A stretch of DNA of 64,000 bases from Streptomyces sp. JH14 (GTDB lineage: Bacteria > Actinomycetota > Actinomycetes > Streptomycetales > Streptomycetaceae). The notes beneath the pieces are model-generated. The model saw only the letters and a list, made by a program, of their open reading frames with translations. It ran no database searches and was not told where the DNA came from. The DNA lies in assembly GCF_029428675.1 (NCBI RefSeq), contig NZ_JAJNEL010000001.1:62001-126000 (forward strand), given 5' to 3'. A program made the translations under genes and the position numbers. Of the stretch, positions 35,512 to 45,466 are shown piece after piece (position 1 is the stretch's first letter; every line of letters begins with the position of its first letter).

Positions 35512-36495
35512 TCAGCGCTCGTCGCGCCGATGGTCCAGCCACCAGGCGTAGGTATCGGCGATGCCGTCGCGCAGCGCGATCTTCGGTTTGAATCCGAGAG
35601 AGGAGAGTCGGGAGACGTCCAGGAGCTTGCGGGGGGTGCCGTCGGGCTTCGACGTGTCCCAGGCGATGCTTCCCTGATAACCCGTCACATCCTGGACGGT
35701 GGAGGCGAGTTCCCGGATCGTCAGGTCCTCTCCGCAACCGATGTTGACCGGATCGTCACCGTCGTAGCGCTCAAGGAGCAGGAGGCACGCGGCGGCAAGG
35801 TCGTCGACATGCAGGAACTCGCGCCGGGGGCTGCCGGAGCCCCAGAGGGTGACTTCGGGCGCTCCGTCCCGTTGCGCCTCGTGGAAGCGGCGGATCAGGG
35901 CGGGCAGGACGTGCGAGGACTCCAGGTCGAAGTTGTCGCCCGGTCCGTAGAGATTGGTGGGCATGGCGCTGATGTACGAGGCGCCGTACTGCCGCCGGTA
36001 CGACTGGGTCTGCACGATGCCGGCGATCTTGGCGAGCGCGTACGCCTCGTTGGTCGGTTCCAGCGGGCCGGTGAGCAGGGCGTTCTCGGGGATCGGCTGC
36101 GGGGCGCGCTTGGGATAGATGCAGGACGAGCCGAGGAAGAGCAGACGCTCGGTGCCGGCGGCATGCGCTCCGGCGATCACGCTCAACTGGATACGCAGGT
36201 TGTCCTCGAGAAACTGCACCGGATACGTGCTGTTGGCCATGATTCCGCCGACCTTGGCGGCGGCGAGCACCACGGCGTCCGGGCGGGTGTCGCGCAGAAA
36301 GGCCTGGGTCGGTGCCGCGTCGCGGAGATCGAGCCGGTCACGGCCGCGGGTGATCACTTCGTGGCCTTCGGCGGTGAGGCGGCGCACCACTGCCGAGCCG
36401 ACGAGCCCGCGGTGCCCCGCGACGAATATGCGGGCGCCGGGTCGTAGGAGGGGGCGGTCGGATTCCTGGGGAGGGCCGGGGAGATCGGTCGTCAT
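35512..36495 (-). CDS. fcl: GDP-L-fucose synthase
   Basis: A 327-residue cytosolic short-chain dehydrogenase starting MTTDLPGPPQESDRPLL. NADP loop FVAGHRGLVGSAVV, catalytic GSSCIYPK and NEAYALAKIAG (Tyr-x3-Lys), and family blocks AAAKVGGIMANSTYP, SAMPTNLYGPGDNFD, REFLHVDDLAAAC. It epimerises and reduces GDP-4-keto-6-deoxymannose, the product of the divergent gmd gene, to GDP-L-fucose. The two genes share a 114-base divergent promoter region, so coordinated expression is expected. Confidence 0.94.
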   Translation of the reverse strand: MTTDLPGPPQESDRPLLRPGARIFVAGHRGLVGSAVVRRLTAEGHEVITRGRDRLDLRDAAPTQAFLRDTRPDAVVLAAAKVGGIMANSTYPVQFLEDNLRIQLSVIAGAHAAGTERLLFLGSSCIYPKRAPQPIPENALLTGPLEPTNEAYALAKIAGIVQTQSYRRQYGASYISAMPTNLYGPGDNFDLESSHVLPALIRRFHEAQRDGAPEVTLWGSGSPRREFLHVDDLAAACLLLLERYDGDDPVNIGCGEDLTIRELASTVQDVTGYQGSIAWDTSKPDGTPRKLLDVSRLSSLGFKPKIALRDGIADTYAWWLDHRRDER

Positions 36496-36609
36496 GGCTC
36501 GGATTGTGCCAGCAGCTGTACGCCGCGGTGATGTTTTGCCGCAGATCGCTCGAATTCCGATATTTCGGAGAACCAACAGCCTTTCAGGCGACCAAGGAGG
36601 GGGGGAGTT
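36496..36609. promoter_or_regulatory. divergent fcl/gmd promoter region
   Basis: A 114-base gap, AT-rich in the middle, with the short inverted repeat TCCGA (36556-36560) / TCGGA (36565-36569) around TATT, and AAGGAGGGGGG directly before gmd. It probably drives both genes. Confidence 0.5.
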
Positions 36610-37623
36610 GTGGCGAAGACCGCACTCATCACCGGTGTGACCGGGCAGGACGGTTCGTACCTTTCGGAGCTGCTGCTCGAGAAGGGGTACACCGTGCACG
36701 GCCTCATACGCCGCTCGTCGAGCTTCAACACCGAGCGGATCGACCACATCTACCAGGGCCCGGAGGAGGAGAACCGCTCCTTCGTCCTGCATCACGCCGA
36801 TCTCGCCGACGGGGTCGCGCTGGTGAACCTGCTGCGCGACATCCAGCCCGACGAGGTGTACAACCTGGGCGCGCAGTCGCATGTCCGGGTCTCGTTCGAC
36901 GCGCCGCTGTACACAGGTGACATCACCGGGCTCGGCACCATCCGGCTGCTGGAGGCGGTCCGCGCCAGCGGCATCGACACCCGGATCTACCAGGCCTCGT
37001 CGTCCGAGATGTTCGGCGCCACCCCGCCGCCGCAGAACGAGAGCACCCCGTTCCATCCCCGCAGCCCGTACAGCGTCGCCAAGGTCTACTCATACTGGGC
37101 TACGGTCAACTACCGCGAGGCGTACGGCATGTTCGCGGTCAACGGGATCCTCTTCAACCATGAGTCCCCGCGCCGCGGCGAGACCTTCGTGACCCGCAAG
37201 ATCACCCGCGGGGTGGCCCGGATCAAGGCCGGCCTGCAGCAGCACCTCCACCTCGGCAATCTCGATGCCGTGCGCGACTGGGGTTACGCCCCCGAGTACG
37301 TCGACGCGATGTGGCGGATGCTGCAGTGCGACTCGCCCGACGACTATGTGGTGGCCACCGGCGAAGGGGTCAGCGTCCGGGAGTTCCTGGAATACGCCTT
37401 CGAGCATGCGGGCCTGGACTGGCGCGACCACGTCCGCTACGACGCGAAGTACGAGCGCCCCAGCGAGGTCGACGCGCTGATCGGGGACGCCACCAAGGCC
37501 GAGGAACTGCTGGGCTGGAAGCCCGCCGTGAAGGCACAGGAGCTGGCCAGGATCATGGTCGACGCGGACATCCGGCAACTCGCCGACCAACTCACCGGAG
37601 CAACTGTGCGGGTGGACCGATGA
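36610..37623 (+). CDS. gmd: GDP-mannose 4,6-dehydratase
   Basis: A 337-residue enzyme from GTG ([18 protein letters not shown]). NADP loop [18 protein letters not shown], arginine-rich [15 protein letters not shown], catalytic SSSEMFG and [12 protein letters not shown], and [19 protein letters not shown], all standard for Gmd. It converts GDP-mannose to GDP-4-keto-6-deoxymannose, the precursor of GDP-L-fucose (made by the divergent Fcl) and GDP-rhamnose. It heads a polycistron: its stop overlaps the start of the first secreted propeller protein by 4 bases. Confidence 0.96.
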   Translation: MAKTALITGVTGQDGSYLSELLLEKGYTVHGLIRRSSSFNTERIDHIYQGPEEENRSFVLHHADLADGVALVNLLRDIQPDEVYNLGAQSHVRVSFDAPLYTGDITGLGTIRLLEAVRASGIDTRIYQASSSEMFGATPPPQNESTPFHPRSPYSVAKVYSYWATVNYREAYGMFAVNGILFNHESPRRGETFVTRKITRGVARIKAGLQQHLHLGNLDAVRDWGYAPEYVDAMWRMLQCDSPDDYVVATGEGVSVREFLEYAFEHAGLDWRDHVRYDAKYERPSEVDALIGDATKAEELLGWKPAVKAQELARIMVDADIRQLADQLTGATVRVDR

Positions 37624-40409
37624 GCGGGCCAGGACGCCCCGGACGGAGCCGCAGTGGCGTGTTCGCCACGGTCCTCGCACTCGCCGCGGGCGTGCTCTCC
37701 GCTTCGGCCGCCACCGCTCCCCCGGTCGCGGCGCTGACACCTCCGGTCGGCTTCACCGCCGACTCCCTTTCCACCTATCAGACCAACGGCATCGTCTGGG
37801 CGCTCGCCGAGGCGAACGGCGTGGTCTACGCAGGGGGCACCTTCGCCAATGTCCGGCCGGCGGGGTCGCCCGCCGGCAGTGGTACGACGCCCGCCGTCAA
37901 CTTCGCCGCGTTCAATGCGGCCACCGGCGCGCCCACCGGCTGCTCGCTGTCGTTCACGCGCAGCAGCGGCACCGCCACGGTCCGGGCGTTCGCGCTCTCC
38001 CCCGACAAGTCCACGCTCTACGCAGGCGGTTACTTCAGCGCCGTCAACGGGACGGCCGCCAACGGCCTGGTGGCCATCAACACCGCCACCTGCACGCTTC
38101 GTTCGGGGTTCGCGCCGAACTTCTCGGCGACCGTGCGGGCGCTCGACGTCGCGGCGAACGGCACGGTCTACGCCGGAGGCGACTTCCAGACCGTCAACGG
38201 CCAGCCCCGGCGCTTCTTCGGCGCCGTCACCGCCGCCGGCGCGGTGACCGGGTGGAACCCGGACGCCGACGAGCCCGGCCGGACGCTCAAGGTCACCCCG
38301 GACGGGCAGAACGTCCTGATCGGCGGCGACTTCTTCACCGTCGGCGGCGCCGACTCGCACGCGCTCGCCGTGACCAGCGCTGCCTCGGGTGCGCTGACCC
38401 GGGCCTACACGGGCAGCTTCATCCCGTCGACCGCAGTGATCAAGGACATCATCACCGACACCGCCTCCGACGGCTGGTACGTCGCGGGCGAGGGCACCGG
38501 GGGCGGCTCCTTCGACGGCCGGCTCGCCATGCGCCTCGGTACGTTCGACCAGCGCTGGCGGGACACCTGCCAGGGTGCGACCCAGGCACTGCGGGTCTAC
38601 CAGGGGGTGCTCTACGCGGGAAGTCATGTTCACGACTGCTCCACCATGGGCGGATTCCCCAACCAGGTCCGCAAGCACCTCACCGCCCAGTCCGTCGACG
38701 ATCCGGCGATGCTCGGCTGGCTCCCGGACACCAATGACGGCATCGGGGAGCCGGTCGGGCCGCGTGCCCTGACCATCGCGTCCCGGGACGGCCGCGACTT
38801 CCTCTGGGTGGGCGGCGAGTTCACCACGGTCAACGGTGTCGCCCAGCAGTCACTGACCCGGTTCGCCAACACGCCCGACACGGGAGCGCCCGCCGCACCC
38901 GCCGTCAGCGTGTCCGCGCCGCGGGCCGGTGAGGTACGGGTCAGCTGGCGGTCCGCTCTGGATCTGGACGACAGTCTGCTCACCTACCGGGTCTACCGCG
39001 ACGGCGGTTCGGCGCCCGTGTACACGACGCAGGGATCCTCGCTGTTCTTCAGCCGGCCGCAGCTGACGTTCACCGACACCGATGTGGTGGCCGGCCGGAC
39101 GTACACGTACCGGGTGACGGCGAGCGACGGTACCAACACCAGCGCGCTCTCGGCCGCCGCCTCCGTCACCGCCGCCGCCTCGGCGAGTCCCTACGCGGAG
39201 CGGGTGCTCGCGGACGGCGCCGACCTGTACTGGCGTTATGACGAGGCGGGCGGGCAGTTCGCCTCGGACGCATCGGACAGCGACGACGGCGGCGTGTACA
39301 TGAACACGCCGACATACCGCTCCACACCGTCCGCCGTGGCCGGTTCGGCGGCCCTGTCCCTCAACGGCACGGACGAGTACGTGTACAGCGACAGGCTGCA
39401 CCACTACACCTCACCGACGCCGTACTCCATCGAGACCTGGTTCCGGACCGGCACCACCAGCGGCGGACGGATCGTCGGCTACGGCAACAACATCGGTACG
39501 GCGCAGGGCCACACGAGCAGCATCTCCGACAAGCTCGTGTACATGACCAACGACGGGCGCCTCGCGTTCGGCGTCCAGGTCGGCAGCACCAACAGCCGGC
39601 CCACCCTCACCACGACGGCTTCCTACAACGACAACGCCTGGCACCATGTCGTCGCCACCCAGGGATCGCCGGGCATGCGGCTGTACGTGGACGGGGTGGC
39701 GGTCGGCTCCAACACGACCGCGGGCAACCGCTCGTACAACGGGTACTGGCGAGTGGGCGGCGACGCCATGCCGACCACCTGGCCGAACCGTCCCACCAGT
39801 ACCTACTTCGCCGGGCAGGTCGACGAGACCGCGGTGTACCCGACGGCGCTGACCGCCGCCCAGGCCGCCGCGCACCACGATCTGGCGGGCACCCCGCCCG
39901 GTCCCGGCGACACCACGGTGACGCTGACGCCGAACGAGGACGCATACGTCAACAGCGTTGCGGCAAACACCAATTACAACGACAACCAGCTCGCATCGCG
40001 GGGCACCACGGCCTATCTGAGCTATCTGCGCTTCACCGTGCCCGCAGCCCCGGCCGGACAGGTCCTCAAGAGCGCCCGGCTCACCTTCCGCACCTCGTCG
40101 GACTCGACGGCGGGGTCCTCCGAGAATCACACCGTGGTGCCGGTCACCGGCACCTGGACCGAGTCGGCGGTCACCTACAACACCCGGCCGTCGCTCTCCT
40201 CGACGGTGCTGGGGACCATCTCCGGCGCGACCTCGGTCTCCACCGACTACTCGGTGGAGCTGAACGCGTCGGCACTGGGCGGAGCCCTCGGCTCCGCCTA
40301 CTCACTCGCCCTGACCAACAGCGGGACGGACAGTCTCCGCATCTGGTCGAGCGAGGTATCTACGGCGGCCTACCGGCCGCAGCTCGTTCTCACCTTCGGA
40401 GCTGAATGA
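37620..40409 (+). CDS. large secreted protein: beta-propeller, FN3, LamG and DNRLRE domains
   Basis: A 929-residue protein, [20 protein letters not shown], signal peptide to about residue 39. Residues about 45-420 contain repeats of the [43 protein letters not shown] type, a DUF5122-like beta-propeller. An FN3 domain (about 425-515, [20 protein letters not shown]), a LamG/concanavalin fold (about 520-735, [29 protein letters not shown]) and a DNRLRE/CBM96-type domain (about 745-929, [28 protein letters not shown]) follow. All are extracellular, carbohydrate- or wall-binding folds; no catalytic motif was seen. Start overlaps gmd stop (ATGA). A surface adhesin or polymer-binding role is inferred. 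Confidence 0.88.
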   Translation: MSGPGRPGRSRSGVFATVLALAAGVLSASAATAPPVAALTPPVGFTADSLSTYQTNGIVWALAEANGVVYAGGTFANVRPAGSPAGSGTTPAVNFAAFNAATGAPTGCSLSFTRSSGTATVRAFALSPDKSTLYAGGYFSAVNGTAANGLVAINTATCTLRSGFAPNFSATVRALDVAANGTVYAGGDFQTVNGQPRRFFGAVTAAGAVTGWNPDADEPGRTLKVTPDGQNVLIGGDFFTVGGADSHALAVTSAASGALTRAYTGSFIPSTAVIKDIITDTASDGWYVAGEGTGGGSFDGRLAMRLGTFDQRWRDTCQGATQALRVYQGVLYAGSHVHDCSTMGGFPNQVRKHLTAQSVDDPAMLGWLPDTNDGIGEPVGPRALTIASRDGRDFLWVGGEFTTVNGVAQQSLTRFANTPDTGAPAAPAVSVSAPRAGEVRVSWRSALDLDDSLLTYRVYRDGGSAPVYTTQGSSLFFSRPQLTFTDTDVVAGRTYTYRVTASDGTNTSALSAAASVTAAASASPYAERVLADGADLYWRYDEAGGQFASDASDSDDGGVYMNTPTYRSTPSAVAGSAALSLNGTDEYVYSDRLHHYTSPTPYSIETWFRTGTTSGGRIVGYGNNIGTAQGHTSSISDKLVYMTNDGRLAFGVQVGSTNSRPTLTTTASYNDNAWHHVVATQGSPGMRLYVDGVAVGSNTTAGNRSYNGYWRVGGDAMPTTWPNRPTSTYFAGQVDETAVYPTALTAAQAAAHHDLAGTPPGPGDTTVTLTPNEDAYVNSVAANTNYNDNQLASRGTTAYLSYLRFTVPAAPAGQVLKSARLTFRTSSDSTAGSSENHTVVPVTGTWTESAVTYNTRPSLSSTVLGTISGATSVSTDYSVELNASALGGALGSAYSLALTNSGTDSLRIWSSEVSTAAYRPQLVLTFGAE

Positions 40410-42664
40410 TGAACGGAAGTACGGGGCGCAGACCCGTGGGACGTGGCCGGGTGCGTGCCGCGGCCGCCGCGCTCTGCCTGCTCGCCGGAGCCCTGGCCGC
40501 GACCGCGGCCGGGGCCTCCCCGGCGGCGGCTCTCACGCCACCGGTCTCTCTCACCGCGGACGACCTCTCCACCTGGCAGACGAACGGCATCGTCTGGTCG
40601 ATGGCGGCCTCGGCGAACGGAGTCGTGTACGCCGGCGGTACCTTCTCCTCCGTCCGGCCACCGGATGCGGCAGCCGGCACATCCGAACAACCCGCGGTCA
40701 ACTTCGCCGCCTTCAACGCCGCCACCGGCGCACCGACCGGCTGCAGCCTCTCCTTCACGATGACCTCCGGGACGGCGACCGTACGGGCGCTGGCTCTCTC
40801 CCCCGACGAGCAGACGCTCTACGCGGGCGGGCAGTTCGGCGCGGTGAACGGCGTGGGCGTGAGCAATATCGCCGCGATCGACACGGCGACCTGCACCCCG
40901 CGTCAGGACTTCAAGGTCTCCGTCTCCGCGACCGTACGGGCGTTGTCCGTCACCGCTGACACCGTCTATCTCGGCGGCGACTTCAACACGGTGGCGGGAC
41001 AGACCCGGAACATGTTCGCCGCGGTCACCACCGACGCCCAGCTGAAGCCGTGGACGGCCAACACGGACGAGGTGGGCCGCGCCGTGCAGGTGACGCCGGA
41101 CGGGCAGCACGTGGTGATCGGCGGCGACTTCTTCACCGTCAACGGCACCACCTCGCACGCCCTCGCCGTCGTGGACGCCACCACGGGTGCGGTCACCAAG
41201 AGCTACCCGGGCTTCATCCCGAACACCTCCACGGTGCAGGACCTGACCACGGACGCCACCGGTCTCTACACCGCCAACGAGGGCACCGGAGGCGGGGTCT
41301 TCGACGGTCGGATCGCCCTGAACCTCAGCAACTTCGAGCAGCGGTGGCGGGACACCTGCCTCGGGGCGACCCAGGCCATCCTGGTCCATGACGGGGTGCT
41401 GTACAGCGGCAGTCACGCCCATGACTGCTCCAGCATGGGCGAGTTCCCCGACCAGCCGCGCAAGCATCTGCTCGCCCAGTCGGTTGACGACCCCAAGCTG
41501 CTGCCGTGGTTCCCGGACACGAACGACGGCATCGGGGAGCCGGTCGGACCGCGGGTGATGGCTCAGACCGATCTGGGCGGGCATCACTACCTGTGGGTCG
41601 GCGGCGAGTTCACCACGGTCAACGGCTCCGCCCAGCAGAGCCTGACCCGGTTCGCCGACGGCCCGGACACCGGGGCGCCGTGGGTGCCCAACGTCAGCGT
41701 GTCCACGGTCGCCTCGGGCAAGGTCGAGGTGAACTGGCAGACCAGCTTCGACACCGACGACGGGGAGCTCACGTACCGGATCTACAAGGACGGTGCGAGC
41801 ACCCCCGTGTACACGACGACCGGGTCATCGCTGTTCTGGGACCGGCCGCAGCTGAGGTGGACCGACACCGACGTGGCTCCGGGCGAGACGCACACGTACC
41901 GGATCAGCGCGAGCGACGGCACCAACACCAGCGCCAAGTCCCCTGCGCAGACGGCCACCGTGGCCTCCGCCGCGGAGGCCTACCCCGCCCGCGTGATCGC
42001 CGACGGGGCGTCGCTGTACTGGCGGTACGACGAGGGCACGTCGACGTTCGCAGCCGACTCCGGAACCGGCCTGGACAACGGCTTCCTGCGCAACGCCCCG
42101 GCCTACCGGCAGACTCCGGCGGCGGTCGCCGGTCCATCGACCGCGATCGGCTTCAACGGCTCCACCCAGTACGCGTACAGCAACAAGCGGCACTCGCAGC
42201 CGACCACCTTCTCGGTGGAGACCTGGATCAAGACCACGACCACCAGGGGCGGAAAGATCGTCGGCTTCGGCAACCTGACGATGCAGAACAGCAGCCAGTA
42301 CGACAAGCATGTGTACATGCGCAATGACGGGCGGCTGATGTTCGGGGTCTACAGCGGCGGTACCCGGACCGTCACGACCACCGGGGCCTACAACGACGGC
42401 GCCTGGCATCATGTCGTCGCCACGCAGGGCAGCGGTGGTATGGCGCTGTACGTGGACGGGCAGCTGCGTGCGTCCAACTTCCTGTTCACCGGAAGCGAGA
42501 GCTACAGCGGGTACTGGCGCGTCGGCGGGGACAACCTGTCGAGCTGGCCGAACCGTCCGACGAGCGACTTCTTCGCCGGGCAGATCGACGAGACCGCCGT
42601 GTACCCGACCGCGCTCAGCGGTTCCACGATCAGCGCCCACTACGCCCTGAGGACCGGTGGATGA
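40406..42664 (+). CDS. second secreted propeller-FN3-LamG protein (paralogue)
   Basis: A 752-residue protein, [16 protein letters not shown], signal peptide to about residue 43 (ASPAAA). It repeats the layout of the upstream neighbour nearly residue for residue: propeller (about 45-430, [19 protein letters not shown] is identical in both), FN3 (about 435-525) and LamG (about 530-752, [29 protein letters not shown]). It lacks the DNRLRE domain. A tandem duplication followed by loss or gain of that domain is inferred. The start overlaps the previous stop, and the end overlaps the lipoprotein start, each by 4 bases. No enzyme motif. Confidence 0.88.
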   Translation: MMNGSTGRRPVGRGRVRAAAAALCLLAGALAATAAGASPAAALTPPVSLTADDLSTWQTNGIVWSMAASANGVVYAGGTFSSVRPPDAAAGTSEQPAVNFAAFNAATGAPTGCSLSFTMTSGTATVRALALSPDEQTLYAGGQFGAVNGVGVSNIAAIDTATCTPRQDFKVSVSATVRALSVTADTVYLGGDFNTVAGQTRNMFAAVTTDAQLKPWTANTDEVGRAVQVTPDGQHVVIGGDFFTVNGTTSHALAVVDATTGAVTKSYPGFIPNTSTVQDLTTDATGLYTANEGTGGGVFDGRIALNLSNFEQRWRDTCLGATQAILVHDGVLYSGSHAHDCSSMGEFPDQPRKHLLAQSVDDPKLLPWFPDTNDGIGEPVGPRVMAQTDLGGHHYLWVGGEFTTVNGSAQQSLTRFADGPDTGAPWVPNVSVSTVASGKVEVNWQTSFDTDDGELTYRIYKDGASTPVYTTTGSSLFWDRPQLRWTDTDVAPGETHTYRISASDGTNTSAKSPAQTATVASAAEAYPARVIADGASLYWRYDEGTSTFAADSGTGLDNGFLRNAPAYRQTPAAVAGPSTAIGFNGSTQYAYSNKRHSQPTTFSVETWIKTTTTRGGKIVGFGNLTMQNSSQYDKHVYMRNDGRLMFGVYSGGTRTVTTTGAYNDGAWHHVVATQGSGGMALYVDGQLRASNFLFTGSESYSGYWRVGGDNLSSWPNRPTSDFFAGQIDETAVYPTALSGSTISAHYALRTGG

Positions 42665-43347
42665 GGTCTCCGTTCCTGGCCGGCGCCGCCGTCGTGATAC
42701 TGACGGCGGCGCTGGCCGCGTGTGGCTCGTCCTCCGACGGGGACCGGCGGGAGGCGGGCGGCGCGAAGCCGTCGGCCACCGGCGCCCCTGTCGCGGGGCC
42801 GGCGGCCGGGCCCGACGCCCCGGCCGGTCCGTCCTCCACGACGACGAGCGAACCGCCGAAGCTGCCCACCGACCAACTCACTCCGGCCACCGGCTCCTTC
42901 ACGAAGAAGCAGAAGGATTACCTGGTGAACCGGGTCCCGAAGGGAATGGACCCGGCAGCCGTCCTGCAGACCGGCCAGGAGACCTGCGACAAGCTGTCGT
43001 ACCTGGTCAAGGTCGACAAGGACACCGCTGTCGCGGGGATCGTCACCGGCGAGGTCGCCGGTGCGGAGCCGGCCGTCGCCCATCTGTGTACCGAGCACAG
43101 GGACTTGGTGGCGCGGGCCGCCCTCGGCTACGCCGACGGCACGCACAAGAGCCCGCGGCCGGGCCGCTACTACGCCGTCACCCCGACCAAGAGCTGCACG
43201 TGGCAGATCACCGGGGCCGGTGGCAAGAGCCTGGCTTCGGGCACGTCCGACACCGGGAAGCGAGTGGCGATCACCGTCGCACAGACAGCCCGTGCGTTCA
43301 CGTCCACGGGCTGCTACGCCTGGCTGCCGGAAGGAGACAACGAGTGA
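42661..43347 (+). CDS. putative lipoprotein of the exopolysaccharide operon
   Basis: A 228-residue protein, MRSPFLAGAAVVILTAALAA with lipobox LAAC (Cys21). A Pro/Thr/Ser linker to about residue 75 is followed by a helical domain of about 60 residues (TKKQKDYLVNRVPKGMDPAAV and ETCDKLSYLVKVDKD, with Cys in VAHLCTEH likely paired) and a C-terminal beta domain (GRYYAVTPTKSCTWQITGAG, FTSTGCYAWLPEG, second Cys pair). The last part resembles small disulfide-bonded beta domains of secreted actinobacterial proteins. Unknown function. 4-base overlaps on both sides tie it to the secreted paralogue and the glycosyltransferase. Confidence 0.8.
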   Translation: MRSPFLAGAAVVILTAALAACGSSSDGDRREAGGAKPSATGAPVAGPAAGPDAPAGPSSTTTSEPPKLPTDQLTPATGSFTKKQKDYLVNRVPKGMDPAAVLQTGQETCDKLSYLVKVDKDTAVAGIVTGEVAGAEPAVAHLCTEHRDLVARAALGYADGTHKSPRPGRYYAVTPTKSCTWQITGAGGKSLASGTSDTGKRVAITVAQTARAFTSTGCYAWLPEGDNE

Positions 43348-44171
43348 ACAAGCTGCCGATAGCCGTGGCGATCCCCACGAAGAACGAGGGCCTCAACATC
43401 GCCGAGGCAGTGAAATCGGTCCTCGGCCACTTCGAGGCGGTCGTCGTCGTCGACTCGCACAGCACGGACGAAACGGCGAAGATCGCCGAGGAGTGCGGGG
43501 CCGAGGTCGTCACGTACACCTGGGACGGCGGTCATCCGCGGAAGAAGCAGTGGTGTCTGGACCACGTCCGCACGGACCTGGACTGGATCCTGCTGCTCGA
43601 CGGCGACGAGCGGCTCAGCCCCGGTCTGCTGGCGGAGCTGCGGGAGATCTTCGCCGATCCCGGTGCGCCGAAGCCTGCCGCGTACGACATACCGCTGGGC
43701 TACTGGTTCTCTGGCCGGCGGCTGCGCCACGGATACACCATCCGGAAGCGGTCGCTGACCGACCGGACGCGGTGCCACTATCCGGAGGTGGGTGATCTCG
43801 CGGCGCCCGGCATCGGCGAGGTGGAAGGGCACTACCAGCCGGTCGCCCCGACGGCCGGTACGCTCCGCAACCCGATCGAGCATCAGGACCTCGACCCGGT
43901 GACGGCGTGGTTCGAGCGGCACAACCGCTACTCGGACTGGGAGGCGTGGCTGGAGCACCATCCGGACGTCAAGGAGCAGGTCAGGAAGGTGAAGTCGCGC
44001 CAGGGACAGCTGTTCCACAAGGCGCCGTTCAAGCCGCTGGTGTCGTTCGCGTACATGTACGTGTACCGGCGCGGGTTCCTCGACGGGCGGGCGGGCTTCG
44101 ACTTCGCCTTGGCGATGAGCTTCTACCGGTGGCAGATCGCACTCAAGTCCCGTGAGGGCAAGGTGGGATGA
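43344..44171 (+). CDS. family 2 glycosyltransferase
   Basis: A 275-residue enzyme from GTG (VNKLPIAVAIPTKNEGLNIA), with GGAAGGAG upstream and a 4-base overlap with the lipoprotein stop. GT-A motifs: nucleotide-binding AVVVVDSHSTDETAKI, and DWILLLDGDERLSP with the DxD metal site. The middle and C-terminal parts (DIPLGYWFSGRRLRHG, WLEHHPDVKEQV, YMYVYRRGFLDGRAGFDFAL) resemble the KdtX/WaaE-like GT2 subgroup that adds sugars on the cytosolic face of the membrane. It probably extends the lipid-linked repeat unit; donor and acceptor are unknown. Confidence 0.9.
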   Translation: MNKLPIAVAIPTKNEGLNIAEAVKSVLGHFEAVVVVDSHSTDETAKIAEECGAEVVTYTWDGGHPRKKQWCLDHVRTDLDWILLLDGDERLSPGLLAELREIFADPGAPKPAAYDIPLGYWFSGRRLRHGYTIRKRSLTDRTRCHYPEVGDLAAPGIGEVEGHYQPVAPTAGTLRNPIEHQDLDPVTAWFERHNRYSDWEAWLEHHPDVKEQVRKVKSRQGQLFHKAPFKPLVSFAYMYVYRRGFLDGRAGFDFALAMSFYRWQIALKSREGKVG

Positions 44172-44193
44172 CCCGCCCGCACCGTCTTCGGTG

Positions 44194-45360
44194 TCAGCGG
44201 GCTGCGGCCTTCCGGCGGACCACGTCCTCATAGGTCCGCCGGAGGGTCTGCGTCACGGCCTCGATGGTGAAGTGGTCATTGACCAGCCGCCACGCGGCCT
44301 GCCCCGCCTCGGCGTTGGCCTCGGGCTCCAGGAGCTCGAGGATCGCCTGCGCGACCTTCTGCGCGTTGGGGCCGTCCTCACCGACCCGGCTGTCGATCAC
44401 CCGCCCCGCCCCGGCCTCCGCGACATCGGGGGCCAGTCCGCAGGTACGGGTGATGACCGCAGGGGTGCCGACCGACATCGCTTCGAGGACCGACACCCCG
44501 AGGGGTTCCTCGATCGACGGCAGGACGTACACATCGGCTTCCCGTCCGGCGGCGAGCACCTCTTCGTGGCCGAGTGGTCCGACATGGTCGAGCGACTCCA
44601 GCACCCCGAGCTTCGCGGCCAGTTCCAGCGTCCCTGGGAGTGCTCCGGTGTCGGGTCCTGCCAGCACGAACCGGGCGTCCGGGTACTTCGCGAGGACCGC
44701 GGGCATCGCGGCGACGAAGTCCTCCGGGCGCTTGCGCTCCTGGATCCTGGCCAGGAAGAGAACCGTCGGCGGCCGCCCGGGGTCCCGGGCGGGCTTGCGT
44801 TCCTGCGGGCGAACTCCGTTGACCAGCCGCACGGTACGGGTGAGTGTCACCGGAGCGGCCACGGCATTCACATCGCGGCGCTCCATCTCGGTCAGGTGCA
44901 GCACCGCGTCGGCACCACGCAGCACCTTGCGTACGCCGAGCAGATCGGTCAGCTGGGCGACGCGCTTCTCGGTCGGGTCCACCATGCCGTGCGTCTGGAC
45001 GACCAACGGCCTGCGCAGCGCCAGCGCGAGCAGAGCGGCCGGCAGGGTCACCAGATCGCGCATCAGGTGTACATGGACGAGATCGGCCCCCCGCATCATG
45101 CGCCGGGCGGCGAGCAGCAGGGCGCCCGAGGTGATGCCGCTGACCTCGAACATCGGCAGCAGGTGGCGAGCACGGAAGAGGTGGGCGGGCACGCCCTCGA
45201 TCTCGCCCGGCAGCCCGCCGTCGAAGCCGTCGCCGAGCGCCATGATCCGGGCGTCGTCGCCGTGGGCACGCTGGACCTTCGACAGGTTGAGCGCCACCCG
45301 GGTCGGACCGCCGAACGCATGGTCCGGCGTGTGCAACGTGACAATGTGCAGGATCTTCAC
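44194..45360 (-). CDS. family 4 glycosyltransferase
   Basis: A 388-residue GT-B enzyme from GTG (VKILHIVTLHTPDHAFGGPT), AGGGGA upstream. N-terminal acceptor domain with ADLVHVHLMRDLVTLP; C-terminal donor domain with VLFLARIQERKRPEDFV and the GT4 motif VYVLPSIEEPLGVSVLEAMSVGTPAVIT (E-x7-E). The GGPTRVALNL motif near the N-terminus is common in retaining GT4 enzymes of capsule and exopolysaccharide pathways. Convergent with the GT2 gene (22-base gap) and divergent from the polymerase gene. Confidence 0.92.
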   Translation of the reverse strand: MKILHIVTLHTPDHAFGGPTRVALNLSKVQRAHGDDARIMALGDGFDGGLPGEIEGVPAHLFRARHLLPMFEVSGITSGALLLAARRMMRGADLVHVHLMRDLVTLPAALLALALRRPLVVQTHGMVDPTEKRVAQLTDLLGVRKVLRGADAVLHLTEMERRDVNAVAAPVTLTRTVRLVNGVRPQERKPARDPGRPPTVLFLARIQERKRPEDFVAAMPAVLAKYPDARFVLAGPDTGALPGTLELAAKLGVLESLDHVGPLGHEEVLAAGREADVYVLPSIEEPLGVSVLEAMSVGTPAVITRTCGLAPDVAEAGAGRVIDSRVGEDGPNAQKVAQAILELLEPEANAEAGQAAWRLVNDHFTIEAVTQTLRRTYEDVVRRKAAAR

Positions 45361-45466
45361 CAGGGTTCCCCTCGACCTCGGCCCACTCTTCACAGAGTAG
45401 TCATCCCGATCACCCCAAGTGGGTTGATTCGTTAGAGTGTTCATCGGTCCACGGAACGGGGGGCGA

